This document shows positions 21,138 through 31,783 of a stretch of DNA of 37,575 bases, one piece after another; positions within the stretch are counted from its first letter, which is position 1, and each line of letters begins with the position of its first letter. A program made the position numbers and the translations under genes. Source of the stretch: Scenedesmus sp. ARA3 (Eukaryota; Chlorophyta; Chlorophyceae; Sphaeropleales; Scenedesmaceae); NCBI GenBank assembly GCA_004335835.1, contig RWJK01000764.1:1-37575 (forward strand). The letters run 5' to 3'. The notes below the pieces were generated by a model that was given only the letters and a program-made list of their open reading frames with translations, was not told the origin of the DNA and ran no database searches.

Positions 21138-22000
21138 TATTATGTTCTGGCTCTTGGCACCACAACCAAAGTCTCAGAGATAGTGGCAGAACATTTTCAA
21201 CACCTGAATACCGAAACATCAACCAATAAACGGCGCTCGTGATCAATGAGCTCCCAGCAGGCAGGAACAGGCATGCGAAGCAAAACCCTGCATTCCGCTT
21301 TTGCCTGATACGTGTGAGACGCAGATTAGTGCGGTAATTCCTGTTGAATCAACTACTTGGTCTTTTAATAAACCAGTGACAACGCCTCGGGACGACGCGC
21401 TGCTTCGAACTGTGCTATCACTCGGACACTGGGTGCTCTCGCTGCACGCAGCTGCTCCCCAACAACTCATTGACAGGTATGATCATAGCTGGATTGGTCC
21501 TAAATTTGCAAAGTGCACACGTCAGAAGGCGAGACGTGCAACTGGCATCAGCAGCAAGCAGCTGCAGGTTGGGGTGAGCTGCAGCAGGTCAGCATTGCCC
21601 ATCAAACGAAGGCGTCTAAGAAAGCCAAATGCAGCTGTCTGTTGATCCCACACCGACCAGCTGCTTAAGCTGGCAACCAGGTCTCAGCACTAGTGCTCAA
21701 CAGCTCATCATCTGCTCGCCACTGGTACGGCACCATGCTTCAAGTGGATGAAAACATCACCCCCGTAGCATGCCAGCAGTCAAGCTGCTCTCCTCGTTGC
21801 AGCAGTACCCGTGCACCTGGTGCATACGCATGCTCCTGTGCCCCAACCACATGCTGCAGTCTGCTGCGCACCACTAGCACTGAACACCAGGTGACTTGAT
21901 GCCAGCACAGCTCACATTCAACAGCCACCGTTGAGCGCACAGTATCTGCCGTGAGCAGCTGTTGTGCCAGAAGCACGTGTGGCTGTGCCTTGAGCTGCAA
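21138..22000. promoter_or_regulatory. CCM1 upstream region and TMEM33-like 3' region
   Basis: 863 bp between the CCM1 start and the stop of the next gene on the same strand. It must hold the CCM1 promoter and 5' UTR and the TMEM33-like 3' UTR. I see no TGTAA on the minus strand and no gene. It contains a relatively AT-rich patch near 21225-21380. Confidence 0.4.
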
Positions 22001-24165
22001 TCACTGCCTGGCGCTCTGGAAGAACGCCACACCCATGTTGACGGGCTTCTGCAGGATGGGAAAGCGGTACCTGAAGCCTGCAGGCAGCAAGGAGCAGCAG
22101 CAAGGCCATCAGCTCACATTGACGAGCCCGTTTCGGAGCAGGCAGTCGTCAGCACAGCATAACATGCTACCTTCGAGCAATGCAGACAGCACAGCACCTG
22201 ATGTCGTTGTAATGCCCTGGGAGTATGCAGATGAGTCTGGGATGCATGCACTGTCCACAACCAATTCATGGCTTAGTGCTTCTTCTTGTGCAAGCAGTGT
22301 CTAACTTTCAGCGCACAAAGCTATTTGTCAGCAGTGACCAGCGCACCTGCTGTCAGCTGGTCGAGTGCTTGCCAGACCTGCATATCCAGGAGCAGCAGAA
22401 GCAGCAGCAGGCTAGTTCATTTGCTTGACCGTGCTGTCAACAGCAAGACAGCAGCTGCCACTGGTAGTACATGTAATGGAATCGCACTGCTGCAGCTGCT
22501 GCCAGAACAAGCATGTCCCAGCAAGCGGGAAGACAGTACTGCCTGCGGACAGAACACACATACATCTACGCATGCAGCCTTCTTGATGCTGCTGCTGCTG
22601 CTGCTGGTGCTGGCCACACCATGGTGGTCAAACTGCGCAGCTCAGTCAAACCTATTTGTGATGTAAAACGCACCTGGCGATGATGGATGGCAGCGTCCAC
22701 AGACCAGTAGCGCAGCCGCAGCACCTGCCACACCATCAGCATCAGCACGGGCTGCCTGCCTGGTGTCAGCAGCAGCGCCAGCAGCGTGAAGCCGTTCATG
22801 ATCTCAACCTGTGCGGTGACTTGCAGCGCCTGCTGCTTGCGCTGCAGCAGCCACTGGTAGGCTTTGGCGCCATGCTGCTGCCACAGCGGGTGGCTGGAGT
22901 GGTGCTCTGAGAGGAAGAAGGCCAGCTGGTACACGGCCAGCACCAGGAATGGCACTAGCAGGTATGTGAAGGGCCTGTTGATTACAGCTGCACGAAAGTA
23001 ACAGTGCAGGCGTAGCAGATGACACGGAGGGCGGCAGCAGCAGCGGATCGGAATCGCGCCGACTGGATCGACCATGCGTTACGTCACAAGCCTATTCAGC
23101 AGCAGTGCTTGAGCTGCGCTGACGTTGAGTTTGGTGTCACCAAGTAATGGGTGCCGACAAAGAGATGTCTGCAAGACGGCCGCAATTGCACATGGTTGCC
23201 AAGCAGTTTGAAGGCGTAAATGTTGGAGTGCTGTGCCTGGGTGCCTCACCTGCAACTGCCAGCAAGAAGTAGTGTGCGTCCGTGGTCCTGTTCACGCGGC
23301 CCCACCAGGCTTTGGCAGCCGTCAGGTTGAAGCCAGGCATGCCAAAGGCACTGTGCAGCTTCAGCGCCTGCAAGCACATGCGATGCTGCAGGGTCAGTAT
23401 GCAGACGGTGCATGATGCTGCACTGCAGCACTGCCAAACAGACAGTCCGTCCTCTCACAGATGCACTCTGACTTTCCAAACGGCTGTGAAGCTGCTGCGT
23501 CAGCCACCACTTGCCTGTGATGCGACCAGCGTCACTGTGAGGCGCAGGTAGGCCCAGCTCGACAGGCCAGGCCTCAGCGGCTGCAGGTACAGCAGCGCAA
23601 GCAGCAGGATCTGCAGGCGGCAACAAGCAGCGGGATCATCGTTTTTCCTGGTCAGTTCACGCCGTGGCTGTGACACCAGTGGAATGCTGCAGTGACATAT
23701 CATGCTGACATATCATGCTGACATATCAGGAAGGGATCCTCTTGTGGCAACAACCTCCGGCTTGAACAACAACTGATGACAGCTGCTGGTTATAACTGCT
23801 GGCAACTGCATTTGTATTGCAGTACAGTGCTTTTTGCATGATGCAGTGCGACCAAGTGGTGAGACAGTCAGGCTGCCTCAACAGTGCACACTCACAATGC
23901 CCTGCAGCAGTGCTGTGTGCAGCTGCCTGGCGTAGCCCTGTGGAGCCCGCGCAGCACCAGCGTCCGCACTGCTGGCCTGTGGTGCTGATCTGGCGCTGCT
24001 GCTCTGCTGCTGCTCCTGCTGTGGCATGCTGCTCTGCTGCTGTGAGCTTGGTGTGCCTAGGGATGCGGCAGAAGAGAGCAGAGGGTTGGCAGCATGGCAC
24101 GTTGAGAGATGCAGCAGCCATCCAAATGCAAGGCAGGCTGCTTTTGCTGCCGCAGAAGATGCCAT
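22001..24165 (-). CDS. TMEM33: TMEM33/Pom33-family multi-span membrane protein
   Basis: Family role: ER and nuclear-envelope membrane proteins that shape ER tubules and, in yeast, help place nuclear pores. Exons: 23896-24165, 23515-23610, 23250-23367, 22674-22987, 22347-22377, 22001-22077; phases agree and the product is 301 residues. It starts with a hydrophobic, signal-like segment and a Gln/Ser-rich spacer. Next come ILLLALLYLQPL, a lumenal-type HSAFGMPGF and DAHYFLLAVAAVINRPF, FTYLLVPFLVLAVYQLAFF, and EIMNGFTLLALLLTP with LMVWQVLRLRYWSVDAAIHH. The last two align with the TMEM33 segments around 'CNEIFLMPATVFMLF' and 'FLTLRYSSRRN'. Intron 2 uses a GC donor (CAG then GCAAGT). The N-terminal 90 residues are longer than in animal TMEM33 (about 247 residues). 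Assignment rests on order and pattern, not on a diagnostic motif. Confidence 0.72.
23693..23728. repeat. 13-bp tandem repeat in TMEM33-like intron 1
   Basis: TGACATATCATGC occurs almost three times in a row. It lies in the first intron of the TMEM33-like gene. Confidence 0.9.
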
Positions 24166-24365
24166 TGTGCTTTTCACTGGAAACTCCAACTGTTCTATAC
24201 AATGGTAGATGCTTCTATGCACATGCACGAGTGGCAGCTGTCGCAGCGGCTGTCAACAACCACATCATACTCTGCATCTGCTTGCCAGCTGCAGCAGTGG
24301 CTGATCACTGCCAGCTGGAGCTGCAGCATAACATGGTTGCTGCTCTGCCCTGTTGCAGCAGCAGT

Positions 24366-24886
24366 TCACTCACTGCCCGTCAGCCATGCCGGGTCAAAGT
24401 CTGGGTCAACAGTCTTCTTGTACCACTTCGACTTGACCTTCAACAGCGCCGCCTGCGCATACACAACTAGGCGATTCAGCCGTTTGATGGTTGCCTGACA
24501 GAGTGGCGAGCTGCCTGGGTGGGTTCCTAAAGCATACCCGTGGAATGTTTCGACCGGACATGCATGACATATTGCTGATCCTGGCCAGCAGGACCGCAGA
24601 GCAGTTCATGCACCAGTTGACTGAAAATGCACACCTCTGGGTTGCCTGCAGGCAGCTCAACATTGCGCAGGTGCGCATTCCACTCCTCGTTGCCATCAAA
24701 ATCAAAAGCCCTGCAGGAAAACGCTGAGATTACTAATGCTGCCGCTACCTGGCATCAAGCCAGCCTGCGGAATCCCAGGCACCAGATACACATGCTGGCC
24801 TGCTGCAGCGCAGCTGCTGTGGTGTGCGTCCGCACGCGTTGAACCACTCACTTGAAGGCAGAAACCTTTCCAGTGTCTACACCCAT
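24366..24886 (-). CDS. Unrecognised 65-residue protein in three short exons
   Basis: Exons: 24852-24886, 24635-24710, 24366-24452. Splice sites are standard and phases close exactly, giving a protein that begins MGVDTGKVSAFKAFDFDGNE, continues with EWNAHLRNVELPAGNPE, and ends LLKVKSKWYKKTVDPDFDP, AWLTGSE. The sharp Trp/Lys/Asp-rich tail and consistent splicing suggest a real conserved gene, but I cannot name the family. There is no signal peptide or membrane segment. The start is 268 bp from the divergent Nudix start. The stop is 200 bp from the TMEM33-like start on the same strand, with no TGTAA between, so the two may share a transcript. Confidence 0.65.
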
Positions 24887-25154
24887 TGCTCCACAAGCGT
24901 GCTCCTGCAGCACACCAGCAACAGCTACTACAGCAGCACTTGCTGCTGTCCTGCCTTGCTGCTGTTCAGGAGCAACAGGAATTGATGCGATGATCAAGGA
25001 CTGGACAGCGATAGATCACACGTGCAGAAAATTACCGAAGTCTCGCAGGGCGCAGAGAACTATCCGTGGTTGGTTTGTGTGTTATCCGCGTTCTAGTCAC
25101 GTCAAGCCCTTTTGAAGACCACACGTGGCTGGCGTCAGGTGCTGTTGTGCAACA
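24887..25154. promoter_or_regulatory. 268-bp bidirectional promoter region
   Basis: Start codons of the minus-strand 65-residue gene and the plus-strand Nudix gene are only 268 bp apart, so both 5' UTRs and promoters must fit here. No TATA box is evident. Each side is followed by a second, closely spaced ORF in the same direction. Confidence 0.6.
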
Positions 25155-27211
25155 ATGTCTTTTCCGGTTTCTGCAGTCGCCGCTCCGCAAGTGCTCGGCT
25201 GTGAGGATCACTCTCCTACAACAGCCAAGTGGTTGAAACTGCTGGTGTTGAAGGTACGGTCGCACGACAGCAATACAGCATCAGTGAGCAGACACAAATC
25301 AATCTGAACACTATCAAAATTGATTTGCGGGCTGCCACCTGCAGTGCAAGGACGAGTCTGGCAGGTGAGGGCCAGGCAGGGTTTGCTGCTGGTTGAACTG
25401 CTGCTCAGCCCCTGCAACATGCACTCACAGAGTCTGACTGGTGTCTGCCTGCAGGGAGTACAACTGGGAGTACGTTGAACGTGTGACAAAGTACAGGGAG
25501 ACAGACGGAGTGGCTGTATTTGCCAGGGTAGGTGCCCTGAGTGTCTTGCCTCCAGATCAGCAACAAGCAAGAGCAGCTTACTCAGCAGCGCCTAGGAAGA
25601 GCAGCGGGTGCCTTAGTAGAAAACGGATGCAACAGCCGTTACACACATCTGTGCAGTATTTGTCAACAACACTCTTGCTGACCTGATTCTGCAGGTGGTC
25701 GCCAAGGATCAACCAGATCGCCTGCTTGTGATTGCACAGTGGCGTGCACCTCTTGACACCTTTGTGCTTGAGGTGCGAGCAGTGGCGTCTGCCGTATGGG
25801 CTGTGCTCTGTGCATACCTGCTGCTCTGGTATGCTGCATGCTTCTCGTGATGGCCGGGTTGGCTGCGAGTACCTCCAGGTCCGCTCAATGACATGTCTAC
25901 TGCATGCAATCAGCTGCTGGAGTCAGCAACTGCAGGTAGGGCAGATGCAGTCAGCAGACGCAACAACTTGCACAGCATTCACACGTGTGCACATAGAGTT
26001 TGTATGGTCGCTTGCCTACTGATTGACTCCTTGTTGCTGTTGCCCCGCCGATGCTGCAGCTGCCGGCCGGCATCATTGAAAAGGGCGAGACCATTGAGCA
26101 AGTGGCTGTACGGGAGCTGCAGGAGGAGACAGGTGCGGCTAACAAGGCTCATAAACACAACAGCGGTTGTGAGCCAGCATCTGGCGTGTCGTAACGATGC
26201 TGCAGCTGCAACCCTTAGCCGCACCCAGCTATGGCGCCATGGCGTCTGCACCCACACACTGATTGCATCGCCTCGCAGGCTGGGCTGTGTGGTGGTGGCT
26301 GCGCAGCGTGATGTGCTGTGCTGACAGTGTTGTGTTGTGCCTGCAGGCTACACTGGTGTGCTTGAGCGCGTCACCCCAGAGGCGCCAAACGACCAGGGGC
26401 TGACCAACAGCTGCCTCAACGTAAGCACTCACGGCTCCGCCAGCACTGCTGTCCAGCAGTTGCAGCATAGTATCAGCTTGCAGAACAGCAGTATTCAAGG
26501 GGTAGAGCAAAGCTGCAGCAGCATAAGCCATCCATGCTTGCAGGAAATCAAGTGCAGCAGGCACCAGTCTGGCAGGAACTGTAGCGTCGCCTGTGGTGCT
26601 CCGAGTGTGCCCCATCATAAATGCTCAACATGAAACAAGTGCACAGCGTGTTTTGCATGCTGATGGCTGTGTTGTTGATTGCTGCTGCCTGCAGTTTGGG
26701 TTTGCCACTGTTGACGCTGCAGCGCCAGAGAACGCCAACCCACAGCCCTCGCCAGAGGTGAGCCGAGCGCTGCTGCGCATGCAGGCATGCACATCCCTGT
26801 TCATAGGCCTATTGAGCTGTGCCTGCAAGGCAGCTTTCTTCAGCACCGAATTGTAGCATCTTAAAGCTTTGCATGTTGCCGCACTGCCTGCCGGCACATC
26901 ACGGCACTCGTGCTGCATCTGCACGTGTCACATGCACCCGCTGCACTGCGCACATGCCACACCATGCCATAAGCCCGCCACTGGCCGTACTATCGACGCT
27001 GGCTTATGTACTTGCTGTCGCCCGTGTTTCTTAATTGCTGCAGCTGGGTGAGACGCTGCAAGTGCTGCTGCTGCCCATCAAAGGCCTTGCAGGCACACTG
27101 CTGCAGCTGAAGGCGCAGCACAGCTGGGCGATTGACAGCCGCTTGCTGGCTTTTGCCTTGGGTCTGGACTACGCAGCCAGCATCAGCAGCAACCCCGCAA
27201 GCAGCAACTAG
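25155..27211 (+). CDS. NUDT5: NUDT5-like Nudix hydrolase (ADP-ribose/ADP-sugar diphosphatase)
   Basis: Family role: Mg2+-dependent hydrolysis of ADP-ribose and ADP-sugars to AMP plus sugar phosphate. Exons: 25155-25253, 25345-25364, 25455-25527, 25695-25772, 26060-26132, 26347-26420, 26695-26757, 27044-27211; all phases close and the product is 215 residues (human NUDT5 is 219). The Nudix box is complete: G-x5-E-x7-R-E-L-Q-E-E-T-G-Y, beginning GIIEKGETIEQVAV, split between exons 5 and 6. Family landmarks on both sides are TAKWLKLL, NWEYVERVTKYRETDGVAV, LVIAQWRAPLDTFVLELPAG and DQGLTNSCLN. The second exon is only 20 nt long and encodes CKDESG plus two bases. No transit peptide is obvious, so it is probably cytosolic. 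The next ORF on the same strand starts 85 bp after the stop. Confidence 0.93.
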
Positions 27212-27296
27212 CTGTATTGCTGGACTGCAACAAGCTTCATTTTCGTTGCTTACCCTTCTAGCAGGTTATTTGCAAGAACTGCGGCAGCCTAGCAAG

Positions 27297-28409
27297 ATGA
27301 GCGGAGACAGCGCAGTCGAGGTCCTGGATCATGCTGCTGCAGTCGCATCCATTGTCGATCCCCTGCCGACCCCAGAGGAGATTGCAAGCGCAGCAGCAGC
27401 TGCAGCAGCACACAGGCCCAGCAGCCTTAAAGAGGAGAGTGCTGCAGCAGCCAGTTTGAAGGGCCTGGGCAAGGGCCTGGGTGGTGCAGGCCTGGCAAGC
27501 AAGCGCAAGTCCAAGGGCGGCAGCACCATAAGTGCTGCCACAGCACCTGCTGCACTCGCTGTGCGCAGGGACTTGGCAGCACCCAGCGGCGGTGGCGCTA
27601 GGGGCAGCAGTGCAGGGCCATCCAGGGCTGGAGCCGCAGCAGCCGCAGCGGCGGCTGCTGGTGGTGCTGCGGACGGTGGTGCGGCTGCAGGGACGGCAGC
27701 GTCTAGCGGCAGCGGGGCAGCAGGCAGGGTGCTTCAGAAGGAGGCTGATGGTGCGCGCAGCTTCAATCTGAAGCTGTCGGATGACTCGCTGGACAATGAG
27801 GAGAATGAGGAGGAGGAGTGGGAGTCTGCCAGCACAGATGAGGTGAGCAGCAGTTGAGGTGCAGGGGCCGAGCAGCTGACATATGCGTAGTGTTCTGCGG
27901 AAGGCATCTGTGCGGCATGCAGTAGCTGGCAGCTGTGAAGAGCAGGATAAATGTTGTCAGTGCCACAATCAGCAATCTTGAACCAGATGCATCAGAACAT
28001 GCAAAGCTGGCATGTCAGCATGTGGCCAGGCACCACTGTGCTCATGCCTGTGGGATCTATATAAAGCATGCAAGCCCGTGCGCCTCATCGTCCGTTGTAA
28101 TGCCCGACTTCACCATTTTGTGCCTGCTGTGCACTGCAGGACGTCATTGAGCTTGACCTGACTGGCGAGGCGCCTGTGCCGCGTGGCGCCAAGGCTGCCG
28201 GCCGCGCCAGCAGCAGCAACGGCCCGGCAGCAGGCAAGGCAGCTGCAACAAGCGTCAGCAGCAGCAGCAGCCCAGCAAGCTGGCGGGAGTGGGTTGAGGA
28301 GTCCTTTGACTCCTCTGCCCTGCTGCTGGCTGGTGGGGTGCTGGCGGTGTGTGCTGGTAGCCTGCTGGTGCTAGGTGGTGTGGCCTGGACGCGCAGCAGG
28401 GGCAGCTGA
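27297..28409 (+). CDS. Unrecognised Ala/Ser-rich acidic protein with C-terminal membrane anchor
   Basis: Two exons, 27297-27842 and 28140-28409, joined in phase 0, give 271 residues. The N-terminal two thirds are low-complexity Ala/Gly/Ser with short basic patches (SKRKSKGG). An acidic stretch follows (SDDSLDNEENEEEEWESAST, then DVIELDLTGE), then SWREWVEESFDSS. About 23 hydrophobic residues near the C terminus (SALLLAGGVLAVCAGSLLVL) end in TRSRGS, the layout of a tail-anchored protein. I do not recognise a family. The start at 27297 is preferred: an upstream in-frame ATG at 27132 lies inside the last coding exon of the Nudix gene. A possible acceptor at 27261-27263 lies between the two ORFs. 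Confidence 0.65.
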
Positions 28410-29027
28410 GCCAGTGATAGCTCGGCATATTGCCGCTTCTGTGTGGTGCCAGGCTTCGCAGCTGTGCCTGGTTGGGACGTGGCAATGACAGGTGGAGGAG
28501 AGTGTGATTGGGTGGCGTCTGAAGGGCCGGCTGCAACGTCAGCAGTAGCACAGGTGTGTACGAAGGGCCCAGGAGCGCTTTGTCTGCCAATGGTGGATGC
28601 AGGCTGAGGCAGCTGCAGCGTCAATCTGCTGCCGGTAGGTTGCGGGTGAACGGGACGCTGTTAGCACAGTTTTAAAGGACATGAGGTGAATTACTGCGGC
28701 TTTGTTGTTCTCAGCTTCCCGAAGCGGATCCACGGGTCGCCAGGCCGGTGTACAGCAGCAGCAGTAGCAGTACAATTGTCATGTGCATCTCACAAGCTAC
28801 AAGCGGCTGCTCGAAAGCGTTATGTAAGGACTTGAGCTAAGTAGCAGACGCACGCTGCAATGACTTGAGTGGACTTCTGTTACTGACACGAGTACAACTG
28901 ATCAATTCCTCCAATTGCCGTTCCCTAGAGCTCGAGAAATCCTTTAGTCGCAATATATCAATGATCTTGATTCAAGAAATTTACCGACGTTGCTAAGCAT
29001 AAGATATTCTCGGTCGTAGGAGCAAGA
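28410..29027. promoter_or_regulatory. 3' region of the tail-anchored gene and promoter region of the translocator
   Basis: TGTAA at 28823-28827 is a good polyadenylation candidate for the upstream gene (about 415 nt after its stop). The following 200 bp are more AT-rich, with a TATATC string near 28954, and should hold the translocator promoter and 5' UTR. No ORF here is convincing. Confidence 0.5.
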
Positions 29028-30573
29028 ATGCAGTCGGCGCGGGGCACTGTTGCCCAGCGGTGCAGTCTCCTATCGCCACGCATAGCGCATATTGCTCCCA
29101 GGGTAGCACAACCTTCTAGTGTGAGGCTGCAACGCCAGCCTCAGCTCTTGCAGCCCGTGAGTCAGCAGCAGCAGGTTGCAGCAGCAGGTCTAGCAAGCAG
29201 CAGGCAAAGCAGCGATGAGCCAAGGGCAAGCAGCGTCGTCTGCCATGCAGCAGCAGCAGATGCAGCAGGTGAGGCTTGCTGGCCTTTCTGAGCAGCTGCT
29301 GCAGGATGATACTGTCGGCATCCAACTATTTGACATGCTGGAGCGCACAGCTTGCAGCGCACAGTTTGTAGCGGGCGAAACCTGTTGCAGCGTGCAACCG
29401 CCGCCATTTCAACATTATTTGTTTGCTTTTCTGATATCGAGCTATGCATTGCACCTTAGCTTTGGTGGCTGCAGTCAAGATCATGCAGAGATGGTCAACC
29501 AACAGTCAACACACAAATCCAGCAGCGGTGCTGGTTGTAGCTCCAGATGTGGCACAGCTGCGAACAGCAGTATGGCTGCTTGTTTCTTTGCAGTTGGCAC
29601 AGCTTTCTGTGCAGGCACTTGATCATGCATAGGCCTCATAGCTAAGGATGTGTCATTGTATCGTGTTTGTGCACATGCAGCGTCAGATGACAAGCCAGTT
29701 GGCAAAGTGGCAGGCTTGGTAGGGCTGGGAGCGCTCTTTGCTGGCTGGTACCTGGCAAACATCTACTTCAACATGTAAGCAGCAGCTTGTGGCAATCATC
29801 TAGGCAGGCAGGGAGGCAGGCAGGCAAGCAGGCAGCTGTGTGCAGCTAGCCAGCAAAGTCCTCGGCGTATTGGTGGGCGCTGCATGCACCATGCAGCGCC
29901 ATTGTTATGCCAGCACACGGTCCTGCAGGCATGCCTGCCAACGGGATGTTGCGCCGCGCTGCATGGCAACGGATCCATTCACGAGTGCCCAGCACAGCTG
30001 TTCATTTCTCCAGCCTGCGATAATGTCGTTCTCTGCCAACCTGCACGCCTGCATACAGCAGGCCACATGCTGCACGCGGCCATCTCCTGCCTTCCACACT
30101 CACCCATGACGTTGTGCACTTGTATGCATTGTCTTGCAGCTTCAACAAGACGCTGCTGAAGACGTTCCCCTACCCTCTGTCAATCACAAACATCCAGGTG
30201 AGCAGCGCCGGCACACATTGCAGCATCATGCTGTGCCCCTAGCAACAGCACACGCAACAGCGCAGCCATGTGGTGGTGAGTGTGGACATGCATTGCAGAT
30301 GCAACTTGTTCATTGCCCAGGCATGTCAACTGCAGCACGAATAGGTGGGTTGCGGCATTGCGGCGGCATTAGAAGCATTCGCGCTTGCTGTATGCCAGCC
30401 AATGGCTCGTGCTCCTGCACTCTTTTGCATCACATTAACAAAGCTTCCTGCCTGCTGCCTGGCTTGTCTTGCTGTATGGTCTTTGTGTTGCAGTTTGCGA
30501 TCGGCATTGGGCTGTCGTGTCTGTTCTGGCTGACAGGCGTTGTGAAGCGACCGCAGCTGGATGCAAAGACGGT

Positions 30574-30608
<35 letters not shown>

Positions 30609-31730
30609 GTGACCATGGAAGCAGGGATGGCTGCAAGTGCAGACACGGTACTGGGCGCATGTAGCTTGCTCAGCAGCGCTGCCAGCTGCAGCACCAGCAG
30701 CAGCGCTCACAGAGGCAATCTCGGCAGCTGCTAACACTATGTGGAAGACACACTTTCATATCTGTGCCGGTGGCAGGGGTGCTGTCCACCGCAAGCAGCG
30801 GCAGAGGCATGCTAGCTGAGCACACATTGTTAGGTGCTACGCCCCCAGCGCACACCACTCACCCATGCTTCACACTGAACTGCTTTGTGCATTGCTGCTT
30901 TTGCATTTGCTGCTGCTGCTGCTGCTGCCGCAGATTGCGTCTGTGTACCCGCTGGCCATCATCCACGTGCTGGGCAACGTGCTCACGAATGTCAGCCTGG
31001 GCAAGGTGGCGGTCTCCTTCACACACACCGTCAAGGTGCGGCCACGCGGCTGTGCTGTTGTCCTATGGTCTTGATTGGTGGCGCAAAGAGACGGCTGCAG
31101 CGTTGACTCAGCCCATCAGCAGCGCCTCTGTGCTGTGGCTACAGCGAGAGCAGCGTGCAGCTGCCTGCAAATGCAGCTTGACAGCGTGGTGGCTGTCTTT
31201 TGTACCAGACAGGCAGCAGTCGTGAAAGCTTGATGAGATGAGGGCGTCGAGCCTGCGGCACAGCACAGCAAGCAACTGGCGCAGGTGCGCCATGTTGGCG
31301 CGGCTGCTATGCTGCTCTGTGCGCAACATAAGGCCGCGGCAATGTCCCGCCGGTCCCTGTATCATAAAGCAACCAGCGTCCTCTCTCAAGTCTTCATCAA
31401 CTGTCTCGCAAGCATTCTCATGTGTTTTTCACCTGCTTTGTTGTGCAGGCCATGGAGCCGTTCTTCTCTGTGATCATGTCGGCCATCTTCCTGGGTGACG
31501 TGCCGCCCGTGCCTGTGCTGGTGACACTCATCCCCATCGTGGGAGGTGTGATCATGGCCAGCCTGAGTGAGACAACCTTCAACTGGACTGGCTTCCTGGC
31601 AGCCATGTTCAGCAACATCACCTTCCAGAGCAGGAACGTGCTCAGCAAGAAGTTCATGATCAGCAAGGTGGGAAGTTTGGCGGCGGACTGGGAGGTTTCG
31701 AGCGCGAAGTACGAGATGAGGACGCAATGC

Positions 31731-31783
<53 letters not shown>

